A stretch of DNA of 64,000 nucleotides from Leptospira bouyouniensis (GCF_004769525.1 NZ_RQFT01000012.1:62001-126000); one strand, 5' to 3'; numbered from the stretch's first letter, positions 19,401 to 29,476 are shown. Notes: generated from the letters alone by a model not told the origin. Program-made: numbers and translations.

Positions 19401-20543
19401 ATGAATTTTATGGCACAGGTCGTTTGGATTTTTCCAAAATTTGATACAATCTACATCTTTTACATCGCACTCATGGGACTTGCAGCCTTCATTTACGTAA
19501 AGTTCATGAATTACCTACAAAACAAACAAACAAGTGTGGTAAACCACTGGGTGGAATTCCAAAGGTATGCCATAGCCAGAAAATGTAACCAAGTGGAACT
19601 CAATATCCTTCATAGTTTTTATGATCACTTAAATGAAGAAGAACGTGAAGTGTACCTTTTGCCTGAAAACCGAAACAAACTTAAAAATGCACTGTATCGT
19701 TATTTTTTAAAATCCAATACCAATACAACGGAAAAGGAAGTAGATCTTTTTGATAAACTCTTTCGTTCAGGAGTGGAATTCAAAAAAGAAATTTTATCTT
19801 TAAATGATTTAACAATTGGAGAAGTTGCCGCTCTAGAAGCTGACGGTAGAGAAGAACTCACCTACGTTATGCAAAAAACGGCAGACGAACTTTTGTTATC
19901 TGTAAAAGGGATATCAAAAGACTTACTTGTTCCAGGTAAATCCGCTAAATTATATGTTTTTAGACCCAGTAGTGGTGGTTATCTGTTAGATGGAACGGTA
20001 GTAAAAACCAACGAAAGTGGTTTAATCTTTCATTTTAATGGAAAAATTGAACGAAAAGGTGAATCCCATCTAATGCTTTTGGACAAAATATCCATTACAG
20101 TTGCGCCTTGGCCACCACCAGAACAAAAAAAAGACTTAGAACTCGATAAAAACAAATTATTACTCAGTGAAGAGAATATTGACAAACAATTAGAAGTGCT
20201 CAAACGGATTGCAAAAGACCAAAAAGAAAATAATGAAAAAAGATTTGATATGAAGGAAACGGCAAAACCATTTATCACACTTTCCGAAAGATTATCTGAT
20301 AGGGGAGTTTTGTTCACTTTTCCTGCAGGAATTTCTGCAGAAATATGGAAACACCAAGACCTTTGGGAAGTGAGTTTTAGTTTCGATAATGGACCTGACT
20401 TTCATATAAGAGCCAAAATGATGCCCACCAAACAAAAGTCAGATTTGTATCTTTTGCGTTTTGTAGATGCCGATGAGGCAACGCGGAAATCCTTGTATGA
20501 AGAAATCCGCAAACGTGGTGGGGTCAGAGAAGTATTAACTTAA
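19401..20543 (+). CDS. Membrane-anchored PilZ-like (YcgR-type) protein
   Basis: A 380-residue protein with one membrane segment (about 18-37), a helical region to about residue 120, then what look like two beta-barrel modules: a YcgR-N-like part (SVKGISKDLLVPGKSAKLYV) and a PilZ-like part with RLSDRGVLFTFPAG resembling the D/N-x-S-x-x-G PilZ motif. The RxxxR c-di-GMP motif is not obvious, so ligand binding is uncertain. Such proteins often regulate motility. It diverges from murA across 26 bases. Confidence 0.6.
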   Translation: MNFMAQVVWIFPKFDTIYIFYIALMGLAAFIYVKFMNYLQNKQTSVVNHWVEFQRYAIARKCNQVELNILHSFYDHLNEEEREVYLLPENRNKLKNALYRYFLKSNTNTTEKEVDLFDKLFRSGVEFKKEILSLNDLTIGEVAALEADGREELTYVMQKTADELLLSVKGISKDLLVPGKSAKLYVFRPSSGGYLLDGTVVKTNESGLIFHFNGKIERKGESHLMLLDKISITVAPWPPPEQKKDLELDKNKLLLSEENIDKQLEVLKRIAKDQKENNEKRFDMKETAKPFITLSERLSDRGVLFTFPAGISAEIWKHQDLWEVSFSFDNGPDFHIRAKMMPTKQKSDLYLLRFVDADEATRKSLYEEIRKRGGVREVLT

Positions 20544-20554
20544 AAACAGTAATG

Positions 20555-22321
20555 TTATAAACTTTCAGGAAAGGCACCTTTTGGAGGTGTCTTTGCTTCC
20601 TTTGTTAATAAAATCAAATCTACCTTTGGGATTTCTTTTCCTGAGGTAAGTTTTGCACCCAATGCTTCCCAAGAACCAGTCGTTAATGAAAAGGATAATA
20701 GATACTCTAAATTTTTAACCTCGGGCATTTGGATAAAGGGAGTCCCTCCGAGCATCACGAGAAATCGTTTGTTCGGGTATTTTTTTGCCAGTCCTGCTAC
20801 CAAACGAACTTCTGGTTCGGAAGTGGAATCAAACAAATAAGTTGTGAAGTTCTTTTGTTTTACGGCCGTTCCAAATGACTTCAAAGATACTGTTTGGATC
20901 TTTTTTGTTTTTAGAAATTCTTTTAGTTTTGTATTCTTTACGAACGATAATGTTTGTTCTGGCACAATTTGAGATGTTTGGACAGATTTTGGGTATGCAC
21001 GAATTGAGTCTTCATTGATTTCTTTTGCAAAGTTTTGGGACTCATTTAGTTTTTTGTATCGATCATTTCTTTCTTTTTGCCAAGATGCTAAAAATTCTTT
21101 TTGTTTTTGGTTTTCATCGTAAACATTTGGTTGGATTGAATTTTTATCATAAATCCCAAGTTCTAATTTTTTGCGAATTTGTTTTTGTACGGCACTTTTT
21201 AAGATATCGTGTTCTTTACCTTCTTTATCAACAAATCGGAACTCTCCTTTTTTGTAGGCATCCATAAGTTGTGCTTTGAATTTTTTGGCAGTTTCTCCCC
21301 AACTTGTAAGTAAAACAATATTGGCTCCTGCCAGGATTGTGAGAACACCAGGTCGATCCTTTTCATAGTTTTTGGAAATCGCATGCATTTCCATCGCATC
21401 TGTGATGATAATCCCATCAAATTGTAAGGAATTTCGCAAAACATCAGTTAGTATAGTTTTGGATAGTGTTGCAGGAAAATTTGGATCAATTTTTGGATAA
21501 ACGATATGGGCAGACATCACTGCTTCCGCACCGCCTTGAATCGATTGTTGGAACGGAACAAGTTCTAGTTTTTGAAGTTCTTCCAAACTTTTATTGATTA
21601 TGGGGAGACCTAAATGACTATCAACTGTTGTATCACCATGTCCTGGGAAATGTTTGATTACAGGTAAACAACCACCAGCCCTTGCTCCTCTTTCATAAGC
21701 AACAGCAACTTCTGACACTCGATTGGAATCAGAACCAAACGAACGAGTGTTAATCACAGGATTGAGTGGGTTGTTATTGATATCAAGGACTGGTGCAAAT
21801 AAAAAATTTAGTCCTAAGTTTCTTAATTCATAAGAAGTGACAAAACCTACGATTTCACCCCATTCTTTTTTCCCAGTTTGTCCTACTGCCATCGCACCTG
21901 GGTAATGGGTAATACCGTCTTGGACACGGAAGACTCGTCCACCTTCTTGGTCTGTGGAAATGAGAAAAGGTGGGAGACCATTTTCTTTTGCCGCAAGTTG
22001 TAAGTTTTCTGTTAAGGAAAGGATTTCTTCTTTTTTACCTAAGTTCTTCCCGAAGAGAATGATACCACCAGGTTTCGTTTGTTTGATTTCATCTAATGCA
22101 ATTTGGTCAACGGTTTTAGAAGGGATTGCGATGTGGATCGTTTGTCCAACCAATTCTTCTTCGGTCATGGCATTGGTAATGGACCATGCTTTTTCGTCCA
22201 ACCAAACCTTACGTTCGTTGGCAGCAAGTTCTGTGAGGTAAAAACCAAAACAATAGGAAGATCCAAAAAATCCAAACAAAAGGAAAAGGGAAAAGGAGGT
22301 ACGTAAGAGAACTTGGTTCAT
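20555..22321 (-). CDS. Exported glycoside hydrolase family 3, beta-N-acetylhexosaminidase-like
   Basis: A 588-residue protein with an N-terminal signal peptide or anchor. The GH3 catalytic domain (about 40-350) shows TDQEGGRVFR, NPVINTRSFG, KHFPGHGDT (general acid/base loop of NagZ-type enzymes) and IIITDAMEM, whose Asp is the expected nucleophile. A Lys-rich linker and a C-terminal alpha/beta domain follow (to 588). NagZ enzymes cleave GlcNAc from peptidoglycan fragments; here export suggests periplasmic action. The 3' end is 11 bases from the convergent PilZ-like gene. Confidence 0.85.
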   Translation of the reverse strand: MNQVLLRTSFSLFLLFGFFGSSYCFGFYLTELAANERKVWLDEKAWSITNAMTEEELVGQTIHIAIPSKTVDQIALDEIKQTKPGGIILFGKNLGKKEEILSLTENLQLAAKENGLPPFLISTDQEGGRVFRVQDGITHYPGAMAVGQTGKKEWGEIVGFVTSYELRNLGLNFLFAPVLDINNNPLNPVINTRSFGSDSNRVSEVAVAYERGARAGGCLPVIKHFPGHGDTTVDSHLGLPIINKSLEELQKLELVPFQQSIQGGAEAVMSAHIVYPKIDPNFPATLSKTILTDVLRNSLQFDGIIITDAMEMHAISKNYEKDRPGVLTILAGANIVLLTSWGETAKKFKAQLMDAYKKGEFRFVDKEGKEHDILKSAVQKQIRKKLELGIYDKNSIQPNVYDENQKQKEFLASWQKERNDRYKKLNESQNFAKEINEDSIRAYPKSVQTSQIVPEQTLSFVKNTKLKEFLKTKKIQTVSLKSFGTAVKQKNFTTYLFDSTSEPEVRLVAGLAKKYPNKRFLVMLGGTPFIQMPEVKNLEYLLSFSLTTGSWEALGAKLTSGKEIPKVDLILLTKEAKTPPKGAFPESL

Positions 22322-22412
22322 AGAGTATGATCATAGGTTTTATGACCTGCTTTTCTAAGACAACTACGAAAAATCTCTTACCTGTCAATGGTTTCCGAAG
22401 TCAGAGTATGTA

Positions 22413-23582
22413 GTGGATGATTTTTATAAAAACATAAAACCAAGCTCACAGTTCCAAAGTATTTTTGAAGGGACCATCGTATCCAAAGTCCCAGATGATT
22501 GGTTTGTCCTCATTACCGATATTGTTGGCTCTACAAAAGCAATCGAAGAAGGCCGCTACAAAGATGTGAATACTGCCGGTGGACTTACGGCAATTGCCGT
22601 AGCCAATGTTTATGGCCATATGGATTTTCCCTTTGTGTTTGGTGGAGATGGAGTTACCTTTTTACTTCCTATCAATTTACTCTTTCCTATTCGATCTGCC
22701 ATTGCCGATACCATATTGCAAGTAAAGGCAGCTTTTGGTTTGGAAATGCGCGCAGGGATTGTTCCCGTGCAAGAATTGTATCGAGCAGGGGCAGAATTAT
22801 TTTTAAGTAAGTTCAAAGCATCCGATCATTATGTGCAATGTTCTCTTTTTGGGACCGCATTAGCTCTTGCAGAACAATGGATCAAAGAAGGAAAAGACGA
22901 ATCTTATTTGGTCCGCGAAAATGAAAAAATTCTCCCTGCCGACTTTACTGGATTTACTTGTCGTTGGAAAGACATACCAAGTGAAAGGGGAGAAATTGTT
23001 TCCCTTATCGTAAAACCAAATCATGCAGATTTAGAAGTCTGTAAAAAAATAATAACACGTGTCCTCAATTTCATTCGTTCTGAGTATGGTGAAGAAAAGG
23101 ATTACCACCCACTCAGCCTAAATCAAATTGAATTGGACAACGGTGACAATTTAAGAAAAGAAGCTGTCGCAAGGACTGGGAAAAAATCTGGATTAAAGTT
23201 TCGCCTAACACTTTTGCAAATATGGATCGAAAGGACACTCATGGCTCTTGCAATGCGCTGGAAACTTCCGATCAAATCAGGTCATTATTCTTTGGACCGA
23301 TTGAAAGAATACCAAGTGATGTCTGCTGATTTTCGAAAGTATGATGGTACTCTAAAAATGGTAATTGATGGTTCCAAAAAACATAGATTGGCTTTAGAAA
23401 CCTTCTTACGTCAGTTAGAGGGGGAAGGATTACTTCATTTTGGAATGTTTGTATCGAATCGGTCCCTAATGACCTGTGTATTAAAAGTCGCATCATCCGA
23501 TGAAGTGCATTTTGTTGATGGAGCAGATGGTGGGTTTGCCATGGCCGCCAAAGTTTTAAAAGAAAAGTTAAAAGGAATTTGA
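22413..23582 (+). CDS. DUF3095 protein, class III cyclase-like fold
   Basis: A 389-residue soluble protein. Motifs VLITDIVGSTKAIEEGRYKD and FPFVFGGDGVTFLLP fit DUF3095, whose fold resembles class III nucleotide cyclases and which often occurs next to adenylate cyclase-type genes. The first metal-binding Asp (TDIVGST) and the GGDG segment are present, but activity has not to my knowledge been shown. The start is GTG with a weak ribosome site. It is a single-gene unit, convergent with the DUF1554 lipoprotein gene. Confidence 0.78.
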   Translation: MDDFYKNIKPSSQFQSIFEGTIVSKVPDDWFVLITDIVGSTKAIEEGRYKDVNTAGGLTAIAVANVYGHMDFPFVFGGDGVTFLLPINLLFPIRSAIADTILQVKAAFGLEMRAGIVPVQELYRAGAELFLSKFKASDHYVQCSLFGTALALAEQWIKEGKDESYLVRENEKILPADFTGFTCRWKDIPSERGEIVSLIVKPNHADLEVCKKIITRVLNFIRSEYGEEKDYHPLSLNQIELDNGDNLRKEAVARTGKKSGLKFRLTLLQIWIERTLMALAMRWKLPIKSGHYSLDRLKEYQVMSADFRKYDGTLKMVIDGSKKHRLALETFLRQLEGEGLLHFGMFVSNRSLMTCVLKVASSDEVHFVDGADGGFAMAAKVLKEKLKGI

Positions 23583-23603
23583 TAAGGGTTTGTCATGAAG
23601 AGA

Positions 23604-23632
23604 CTGAATGGAATTTTGTAGGTTCCATTCAG
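23604..23632. terminator. Perfect 10-bp inverted repeat between convergent genes
   Basis: CTGAATGGAA and TTCCATTCAG pair perfectly over a 9-base loop, 21 bases after the DUF3095 stop and 24 bases before the end of the lipoprotein gene. There is no T tract on either strand, but position and symmetry suggest a shared bidirectional transcription stop. Confidence 0.5.
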
Positions 23633-23656
23633 ATTTGAACACTTCTACGTTTTTAT

Positions 23657-26407
23657 CTATTGTTGGACACAAATTAATTTCTTCGTTGCCGAGCAAATGG
23701 ATTCTTGGCTCGTGATACTTGTCGAAGAAGCCATTGTCCAAGTTTGACCATATAGAAAAGAAGCTGGAGTGGATGGACAATTTTGATACGTAAATCCGTT
23801 ACAGTTGTGGAGATAAGTGAGCCCGTCTCCCGGGCAAGTTGGAGGACTTGTTTGTGTAGCTGGTGTTAGAGTGTTAGTCATACCTGTCCAATACTGGTCT
23901 CCAACATTTGAAAAAGAACGAACGAGAGTAGTGGGATCAAATCCGGCAGAACCATTCGCGATAAATAAACGAGAATACTCATCGCTACAGTTGGAATATC
24001 CAGAAGTATTACATCGATAATAGTGGCGACCAGCTGTTAACACCCAGTTGGTGCCGTTCGGTATCCGATCATTTGTCACACTGCCTCCGCTATTACTGAC
24101 AATTAATGCTTTGTAAGTACCAGCTGGCACTCCGCCAGGTTTATTATTATTACATGTGTCATCAGCAGCAAACACCCCTTGTGCCGTCATTTCACCGTTG
24201 TAACTGGAAGTGGTTACAAATATTGCCTTCCCCGCTGGTTCATCGTCTTCATTGGTGATGCTATGGTCACCTGGGTTTGCTGCATTTTGGTAATTGGTAT
24301 CGGTATTGGCTACCATAACAAATTGGATGTCAAAGGACTGGTTCCCATCTGCGTAGGAATCATTTAGACCAGTGACGGTGAAGGTTTGTTTTTTGGCAGA
24401 ACTTGCACATCCTGAGTCTGATGCATTCCCTGGTTCCACTTCACTATTGACCGGAAACGTGATCGGAGAGGATGTGATGTCACCACATTCCCCTGAAGCA
24501 GCCGTACCCGCCGCATAGGATTTACAGCTGATATTTAGAACCACTGGTTGTGTTGGGTTATTGCCTCCCAAACAAACGGACACTGTCGCCGTGTTGGTCG
24601 TATTTTCATTTGTATTCCCAACATGAGAAATATAAAAAGCCTTTTCGTCATCAGTGGTGGCCGCATACACATCGATGGGATCATGGACAAGTCCACCAGA
24701 GGATGTTAGTGTTGTCACTGTCCAATTTTGTGTTAAATCCACAAGGATATCATCCACATGGGTTAACACGATTTGGTTAGAACCACCTGTTTCCATAAAA
24801 TTGTAGTTAGATGATGAGACAGTTACGCTGCCTGGTACTGTCCCTTCGGTTGTATCTGTACTGCTGAGTCCAATGGTCACGTCAGATCCAGGAGCGGATT
24901 GCGCAATCATCCAAATATTGGTGGAGCCACCTTCTGCCGCAGACAAACGATCTCCACTGATCCCTCGTGCTGGTCCAGAAAAATTACATGGTTGTAAGAG
25001 GTGAGTTGCATCGTTATCACAAGAACGTATGCTAAACGTTGGTTCAGAGACAGTGGTATTGTAAGTGGCATCGGTTGATGAAGCAACAAACGAAACCGTA
25101 TAGTCCGCATTTCCCGTGTTTGCTGAATCAGATTTTCCTTCGACTTGGAAAGTTTGGTAAGTATTCCAATCAGTAGGAGTAAAGGTAAGAGTGGGAGTTA
25201 AAATCGTACACTTATTCCCACAATTGGAGGAAAAGGAAAGTGTTACATTGTTTGTGGGTTTTGTTCTCAGTTTCAATTGGAAACTGGAGTATTTGGTTCC
25301 GAATTGGTTACTTTCATCTGTGGCAAACCGATTGACACTTCCACCTGCCGCACCCGTCGTACCAACCGTAGAATCAAATCGCATGTAGGCATATCCCGGT
25401 ACACTTTGGTCTCGGTTGTAAACGACAACGTTTCTTGGTTTGATTCCATTGTAATCCGCATCGGAGCTACTTGTATTCGAGACCTCTACTGTGTATACCT
25501 TGATGCCATCAATTTCTAAATCATCTACTGAAGTGATGGTGACGGCTTGTTCGGTAGAAAAATTTGCAGGTGTAAAGGTTAGTGTCTTTGGATTTGCAGT
25601 CCCTTCTCTGTTACTGGCGTTGACAGAATCAAACACTTCATTGATGGGAATGGTCACATTGGCAGTGGGTGCTGTTCGAAGTTTCACCTGAAAGGTTCCA
25701 TAGGTCGCGGTTGCAGATGGTCCTGGTTCTTCCATCACACGTGAGATATTGGAAACTCTCACACCTGGTCCTTCATCATCTTCTACTGAAACAGAAATAT
25801 CACAGGCATCTTTCCCTGAATACGTTCCAGAAACTGCTTCCCCACTTCCATTTTTTTGGGTCATGGTTCCAAGTGCCACAGTCATCGGGTCAACCTTGGC
25901 ACTTCTCACACCATCATCGGCCACTCTAAAAATAAAACATTGCCTTTCTGTGAGTCCATTCCCAGTAAACGTCAGTTTGGTGGGAATATCAACTTCTGCC
26001 CCAGGGAAGTTTTGTTTAGATTCGACCCTTGTTCCATAACTGGAAGTCACTGTAATGGGGATGTCCAAACTCCCGCTAAATGGGGCAGTTGGGTAAATAC
26101 AAGTTTGGAAAGAACGATACCCCCAAGCAGTGCCGCCATCGGTGTCAACATCAGATAATCCATTTTCATTGACAGTGCTAAAGGTGGAATTGACATCCCC
26201 ATCTTCGACAAGGGAAACCAGTTTTGTGGAAATGGTCACATCCCCCGAACAAGCAGATGTGTCCCGATTGCCAAACACTCGATCAAATTGTTCACTGAGC
26301 CCAAATAAAAATGTGTCACTGGCAGAAACTCTTCCACTACATCCCATTAGGATAGATACTAAAAACATAAGTAGCGTTAGTGGGATCAGGTTTTTCTTTT
26401 TGTTCAT
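23657..26407 (-). CDS. Large DUF1554 lipoprotein with Calx-beta-like repeats
   Basis: A 916-residue predicted lipoprotein (lipobox ILMGCS near residue 23). The body holds several ~110-residue beta-rich repeats, each ending in a pattern like LTFTPANFSTEQAVTI followed by a VDD-x-x-x-DG Calx-beta-type motif; related copies read LTFTPTDWNTYQTFQV. The C-terminal ~180 residues (from GKAIFVTTSSYNGEM) form a Cys-rich DUF1554 domain typical of leptospires, ending in KLICVQQ. It is probably surface or periplasmic. A role in adhesion is possible but unproven. Codon use and size resemble other leptospiral surface lipoproteins. Confidence 0.85.
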   Translation of the reverse strand: MNKKKNLIPLTLLMFLVSILMGCSGRVSASDTFLFGLSEQFDRVFGNRDTSACSGDVTISTKLVSLVEDGDVNSTFSTVNENGLSDVDTDGGTAWGYRSFQTCIYPTAPFSGSLDIPITVTSSYGTRVESKQNFPGAEVDIPTKLTFTGNGLTERQCFIFRVADDGVRSAKVDPMTVALGTMTQKNGSGEAVSGTYSGKDACDISVSVEDDEGPGVRVSNISRVMEEPGPSATATYGTFQVKLRTAPTANVTIPINEVFDSVNASNREGTANPKTLTFTPANFSTEQAVTITSVDDLEIDGIKVYTVEVSNTSSSDADYNGIKPRNVVVYNRDQSVPGYAYMRFDSTVGTTGAAGGSVNRFATDESNQFGTKYSSFQLKLRTKPTNNVTLSFSSNCGNKCTILTPTLTFTPTDWNTYQTFQVEGKSDSANTGNADYTVSFVASSTDATYNTTVSEPTFSIRSCDNDATHLLQPCNFSGPARGISGDRLSAAEGGSTNIWMIAQSAPGSDVTIGLSSTDTTEGTVPGSVTVSSSNYNFMETGGSNQIVLTHVDDILVDLTQNWTVTTLTSSGGLVHDPIDVYAATTDDEKAFYISHVGNTNENTTNTATVSVCLGGNNPTQPVVLNISCKSYAAGTAASGECGDITSSPITFPVNSEVEPGNASDSGCASSAKKQTFTVTGLNDSYADGNQSFDIQFVMVANTDTNYQNAANPGDHSITNEDDEPAGKAIFVTTSSYNGEMTAQGVFAADDTCNNNKPGGVPAGTYKALIVSNSGGSVTNDRIPNGTNWVLTAGRHYYRCNTSGYSNCSDEYSRLFIANGSAGFDPTTLVRSFSNVGDQYWTGMTNTLTPATQTSPPTCPGDGLTYLHNCNGFTYQNCPSTPASFLYGQTWTMASSTSITSQESICSATKKLICVQQ

Positions 26408-26707
26408 AAAAAATTTCCTAAGTATAAGTGCGTTTGATTAAAACAAAGAATGTTTCCTTGTCAGTTCATTGCAATGATATTCTCAATTCGAGGTAGAATC
26501 TTTGGTACACTAATTTCTGTTAGATGTTGTTTAACTTTTCAGCAAACATTGTTAGTTGTAAAGATAAGACTCGTGATTCTACTAATGATATATGGCATAC
26601 GTGAGGAAAAATGTAGATGAAGTTTAGAAATAAGTTTCACATTCGGACCCTTTATTTTTATCAATTGATTTCTTTACTTGGTGCAGAAGATAAGGACAGT
26701 TTGTTTT
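26408..26707. other. 300-base divergent intergenic region
   Basis: It separates the DUF1554 lipoprotein from the OmpA-like lipoprotein and must hold both promoters. I see no open frame of note, no strong palindrome and no RNA gene. A possible plus-strand promoter is TTCACA (26635-26640) and TATCAA (26658-26663), 17 bases apart, but it is weak. Confidence 0.4.
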
Positions 26708-27397
26708 ATGTTTAGAAATTTATTGTGCATTTTGTTTGCATCATCATTTATTTTCCAATGTCAAACCACCACCAAACCAGAATGGATGGAATCGGAATCG
26801 TTCCAAAAATTTTGTGGCTGTGTTCACATCGATGAATCCAAACCGAGTGAACATTTAGGTAGTTTGCCAGTGGGATCCTTAGATAAACTAGGAACACCTG
26901 AATACTTGGAAAAATTATACAAAGGACTACGAAGTGATTTTGAACACACAGGTACACCATTTGAAGAAGTGGGTGGGAGCCTTGTTGCCAAAGGGGTTGA
27001 ACTCAAACGGATTGAAGACGATGAAAAACGCCTAAGAGAATTACTCATCATCATTGACGGGGACGTTGCTTTCCCGTCTGGGAAATCTACACTCACTCCC
27101 AAAGCAAAAGAACTCATCGCAAAAGTCGGAGATGCCATGGAAGCATACCCGGAAACCAACTGTAGGATCGGTGGCCACACGGACAGTGTGGGAGCCTTTT
27201 CAATGAACTTAAAATTGAGTAAAGAAAGATCCCAATCCGTAAAAAAAGAACTCAAACTTGTCCATAAAATCGCAGAAGAGCGATTTAAGGAAGTGGATGG
27301 TTATGCAGACCAATATAAGATCGTTGATACTATGTTAGCTGAGAAAAAAAACCGTAGAACCGAAATTTACGTAGGGACAGTTCGCATTGTTTACTAA
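26708..27397 (+). CDS. OmpA-family lipoprotein
   Basis: A 229-residue predicted lipoprotein. The signal peptide MFRNLLCILFASSFIFQC ends in a lipobox Cys. The C-terminal OmpA-like domain has FPSGKSTLTPKAKELIAKVG and GGHTDSVGAFSMNLKLSKER, the usual peptidoglycan-binding pattern, and ends KKNRRTEIYVG. It should anchor the outer membrane to peptidoglycan. The frame is open from TTG 26678, but ATG 26708 has AAGGA 11 bases before it and gives a proper signal peptide. The next gene's frame overlaps its end by 11 bases. Confidence 0.85.
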   Translation: MFRNLLCILFASSFIFQCQTTTKPEWMESESFQKFCGCVHIDESKPSEHLGSLPVGSLDKLGTPEYLEKLYKGLRSDFEHTGTPFEEVGGSLVAKGVELKRIEDDEKRLRELLIIIDGDVAFPSGKSTLTPKAKELIAKVGDAMEAYPETNCRIGGHTDSVGAFSMNLKLSKERSQSVKKELKLVHKIAEERFKEVDGYADQYKIVDTMLAEKKNRRTEIYVGTVRIVY

Positions 27398-28673
27398 CGG
27401 TTTTATTTTTTTCAAATTTAGATCCAATCTGTTTTTATACTTTGGAGTTGTATTTATAATTGGTTGTGGTGTTTTGTTTGCAGAAGATTCCAAACAAACT
27501 TTGCCTAGTGTTGAAACCAAAAAAAACCAAACAACAACTTCTGAAAAACCAAACTCAATCCAAAATCCAAGTCCGAATCCAGACCAAGCTCCTAATTCCA
27601 ATCCAACACAAGCGACTTCACTTGCTGATAGAGAAGATAACCAAACCCCGATGGAAATTTTTAATAAGGTCTATGAACATAGGTTTATGATCCGAGGAGG
27701 TTGGGGGATTGGTAAATTATCACCAGCCATCTTAAATGAAACCGGGCCCGCGTGGTTCCAAAATTCTCTCTTCCGTCAAATCACAGAACCAGGTGCACCA
27801 CTTTCCATTCCTTATAAACCAGCAAAAGATTTAGGACTTAATTCACAATTCTTTGACATTCGTTATGGTTATAAAAACAAATATGAAGTCCAATACGCTG
27901 AAGATACTTCCCTTGGTGTTTACAGCCGTGACCTTCCGGCGAGTAATAATTTTTTATCTCCAAGGACAGATACCTATTGGGCGAGTAGTTTTGAAGGGAA
28001 CCGGTTACTTCGTTTTGAAGGAGTGAGCCAACATTTACGATTTTCTTATACCCATCCAATTTCAAAAATATTAATGATTGGACCATCGATCAACTTCCAT
28101 CGTTATACGGAACGAAACAATATTTCCTATGGATCTTATTCAACGAGTCGTCCAGAAGCAGCAGTTCCTAATAAGGTAACATGGTCGATCGGAGGAGATG
28201 CCAATGCAGAATATTCGATGAAAGGAATTCTGCCAGGTGTATATGCAAAGCTGAAACTTAGGGATTGGTGGGAGATTCGCGGCCGATTAGAGCTTCTCGA
28301 CCGGAAGGGAAACTTCTCTGTGTTAGGTTCCCAAATTATACAAGAAGTTTATAATGACGGAACTTCAAATCTTGCAGTTGTTGTCCCAGCCTATGGGGGA
28401 AAAGTCAGAGACAAAGGTACAATTTTAAATTTGGAAACCTCATTCCAGTATTGTCGGTTTAGTTTGGACATCGGGATGATTAGACAAGATGTCAAACGGA
28501 ACTATGATTCCTACTTTGGTGATACAGTGGGGAATGTGCATAGGAGTGATTATTCGGCAAGGAGTGTTTACATTGGTTTTTCAGAAATGTCAAACTCAGT
28601 CAAACACACGGTGACAGAATTTTATATCATGCCAGGTGTTTCGTTCTATTATGATGAGGACAAAATTTACTGA
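27387..28673 (+). CDS. Predicted outer membrane or exported protein, unknown family
   Basis: A 428-residue protein. A hydrophobic N-terminal segment (about 12-31) acts as signal; it contains IIGC, so lipidation is possible. A Pro/Asn/Gln-rich linker follows (about 35-80), then a long beta-rich region with many aromatic residues and alternating strands, such as LRFSYTHPISKILMIGPSI and FSLDIGMIRQ, consistent with a beta-barrel. The only plausible start is TTG at 27387, inside the end of the OmpA-like gene, so the two may be translationally coupled. Confidence 0.65.
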   Translation: MFTNGFIFFKFRSNLFLYFGVVFIIGCGVLFAEDSKQTLPSVETKKNQTTTSEKPNSIQNPSPNPDQAPNSNPTQATSLADREDNQTPMEIFNKVYEHRFMIRGGWGIGKLSPAILNETGPAWFQNSLFRQITEPGAPLSIPYKPAKDLGLNSQFFDIRYGYKNKYEVQYAEDTSLGVYSRDLPASNNFLSPRTDTYWASSFEGNRLLRFEGVSQHLRFSYTHPISKILMIGPSINFHRYTERNNISYGSYSTSRPEAAVPNKVTWSIGGDANAEYSMKGILPGVYAKLKLRDWWEIRGRLELLDRKGNFSVLGSQIIQEVYNDGTSNLAVVVPAYGGKVRDKGTILNLETSFQYCRFSLDIGMIRQDVKRNYDSYFGDTVGNVHRSDYSARSVYIGFSEMSNSVKHTVTEFYIMPGVSFYYDEDKIY

Positions 28674-28802
28674 TCTGCATCCAACCAATCCATTCAAAAG
28701 AATCTTCCATCATCGATCGATCAAACAAGAAAGGGTCATTTGGAAATCCAATTGGCTTAAAAATGTTTGATTTTTCCTGCAAACAGACCAATCTAAAGAG
28801 AG

Positions 28803-29465
28803 ATGCCTTATTTAGTGACACTCTTTGCCTTCTTACTTTTTCTTGGATGTGAGAATCCCACCAATCAAGAGAAAGATTCAAAAACACAATCGACCGGTAT
28901 GAACCAAACCAAACGGATTTTGTATTTCGGAGATTCTTTAACCGCTGGGTATGGGCTCCTCAATTTTGAAGATGCTTGGCCTCATCTCCTAACTAATCGT
29001 ATCAATGCGGAAGGGTATTCCTACCAAATGACAAATGCTGGAGTGTCAGGTGATACAACGAGTGGGGGACTAGGACGTCTAGAATGGGTATTAGCTGAAA
29101 AACCATCTATCTTTGTACTCGAGTTAGGTGCCAATGATATGTTACGAGGGATAAGTCCATCAGTTACAAAAGAAAACCTACGTACCATGATCCACCAAAT
29201 CAAATCACAATACCCAAACACCAAAATCTTGTTAGTGGGAATGATGGCGACACCCAATATGGGAAAAAAATATGCAAGTGCTTTTAATGCCATTTACCCT
29301 GATCTCGCAAAGGAAGAAAACCTTCCTCTTGTCCCTTTTATTTTAGAAAAAGTGGCAAGCATACGTAAACTCAACCAAAAAGATGGTATCCATCCAACAG
29401 AAGCTGGGCATAAATTGGTAGCGGACACAGTGTACCCTTACATAAAACCACTTCTGGAAAAATAG
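28803..29465 (+). CDS. GDSL-family esterase/lysophospholipase (TesA-like) lipoprotein
   Basis: A 220-residue SGNH hydrolase. Block I is YFGDSLTAGYG with the nucleophilic Ser, block II contains NAGVSGDTTSGG, block III is LELGANDMLRG and block V is KDGIHPTEAGH with the catalytic Asp and His. An N-terminal signal peptide with LFLGCEN suggests a lipoprotein, unlike soluble periplasmic TesA. It probably hydrolyses acyl or phospholipid esters in the envelope. The following tenA gene starts 12 bases later. Confidence 0.88.
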   Translation: MPYLVTLFAFLLFLGCENPTNQEKDSKTQSTGMNQTKRILYFGDSLTAGYGLLNFEDAWPHLLTNRINAEGYSYQMTNAGVSGDTTSGGLGRLEWVLAEKPSIFVLELGANDMLRGISPSVTKENLRTMIHQIKSQYPNTKILLVGMMATPNMGKKYASAFNAIYPDLAKEENLPLVPFILEKVASIRKLNQKDGIHPTEAGHKLVADTVYPYIKPLLEK

Positions 29466-29476
29466 GAAAATTTATC

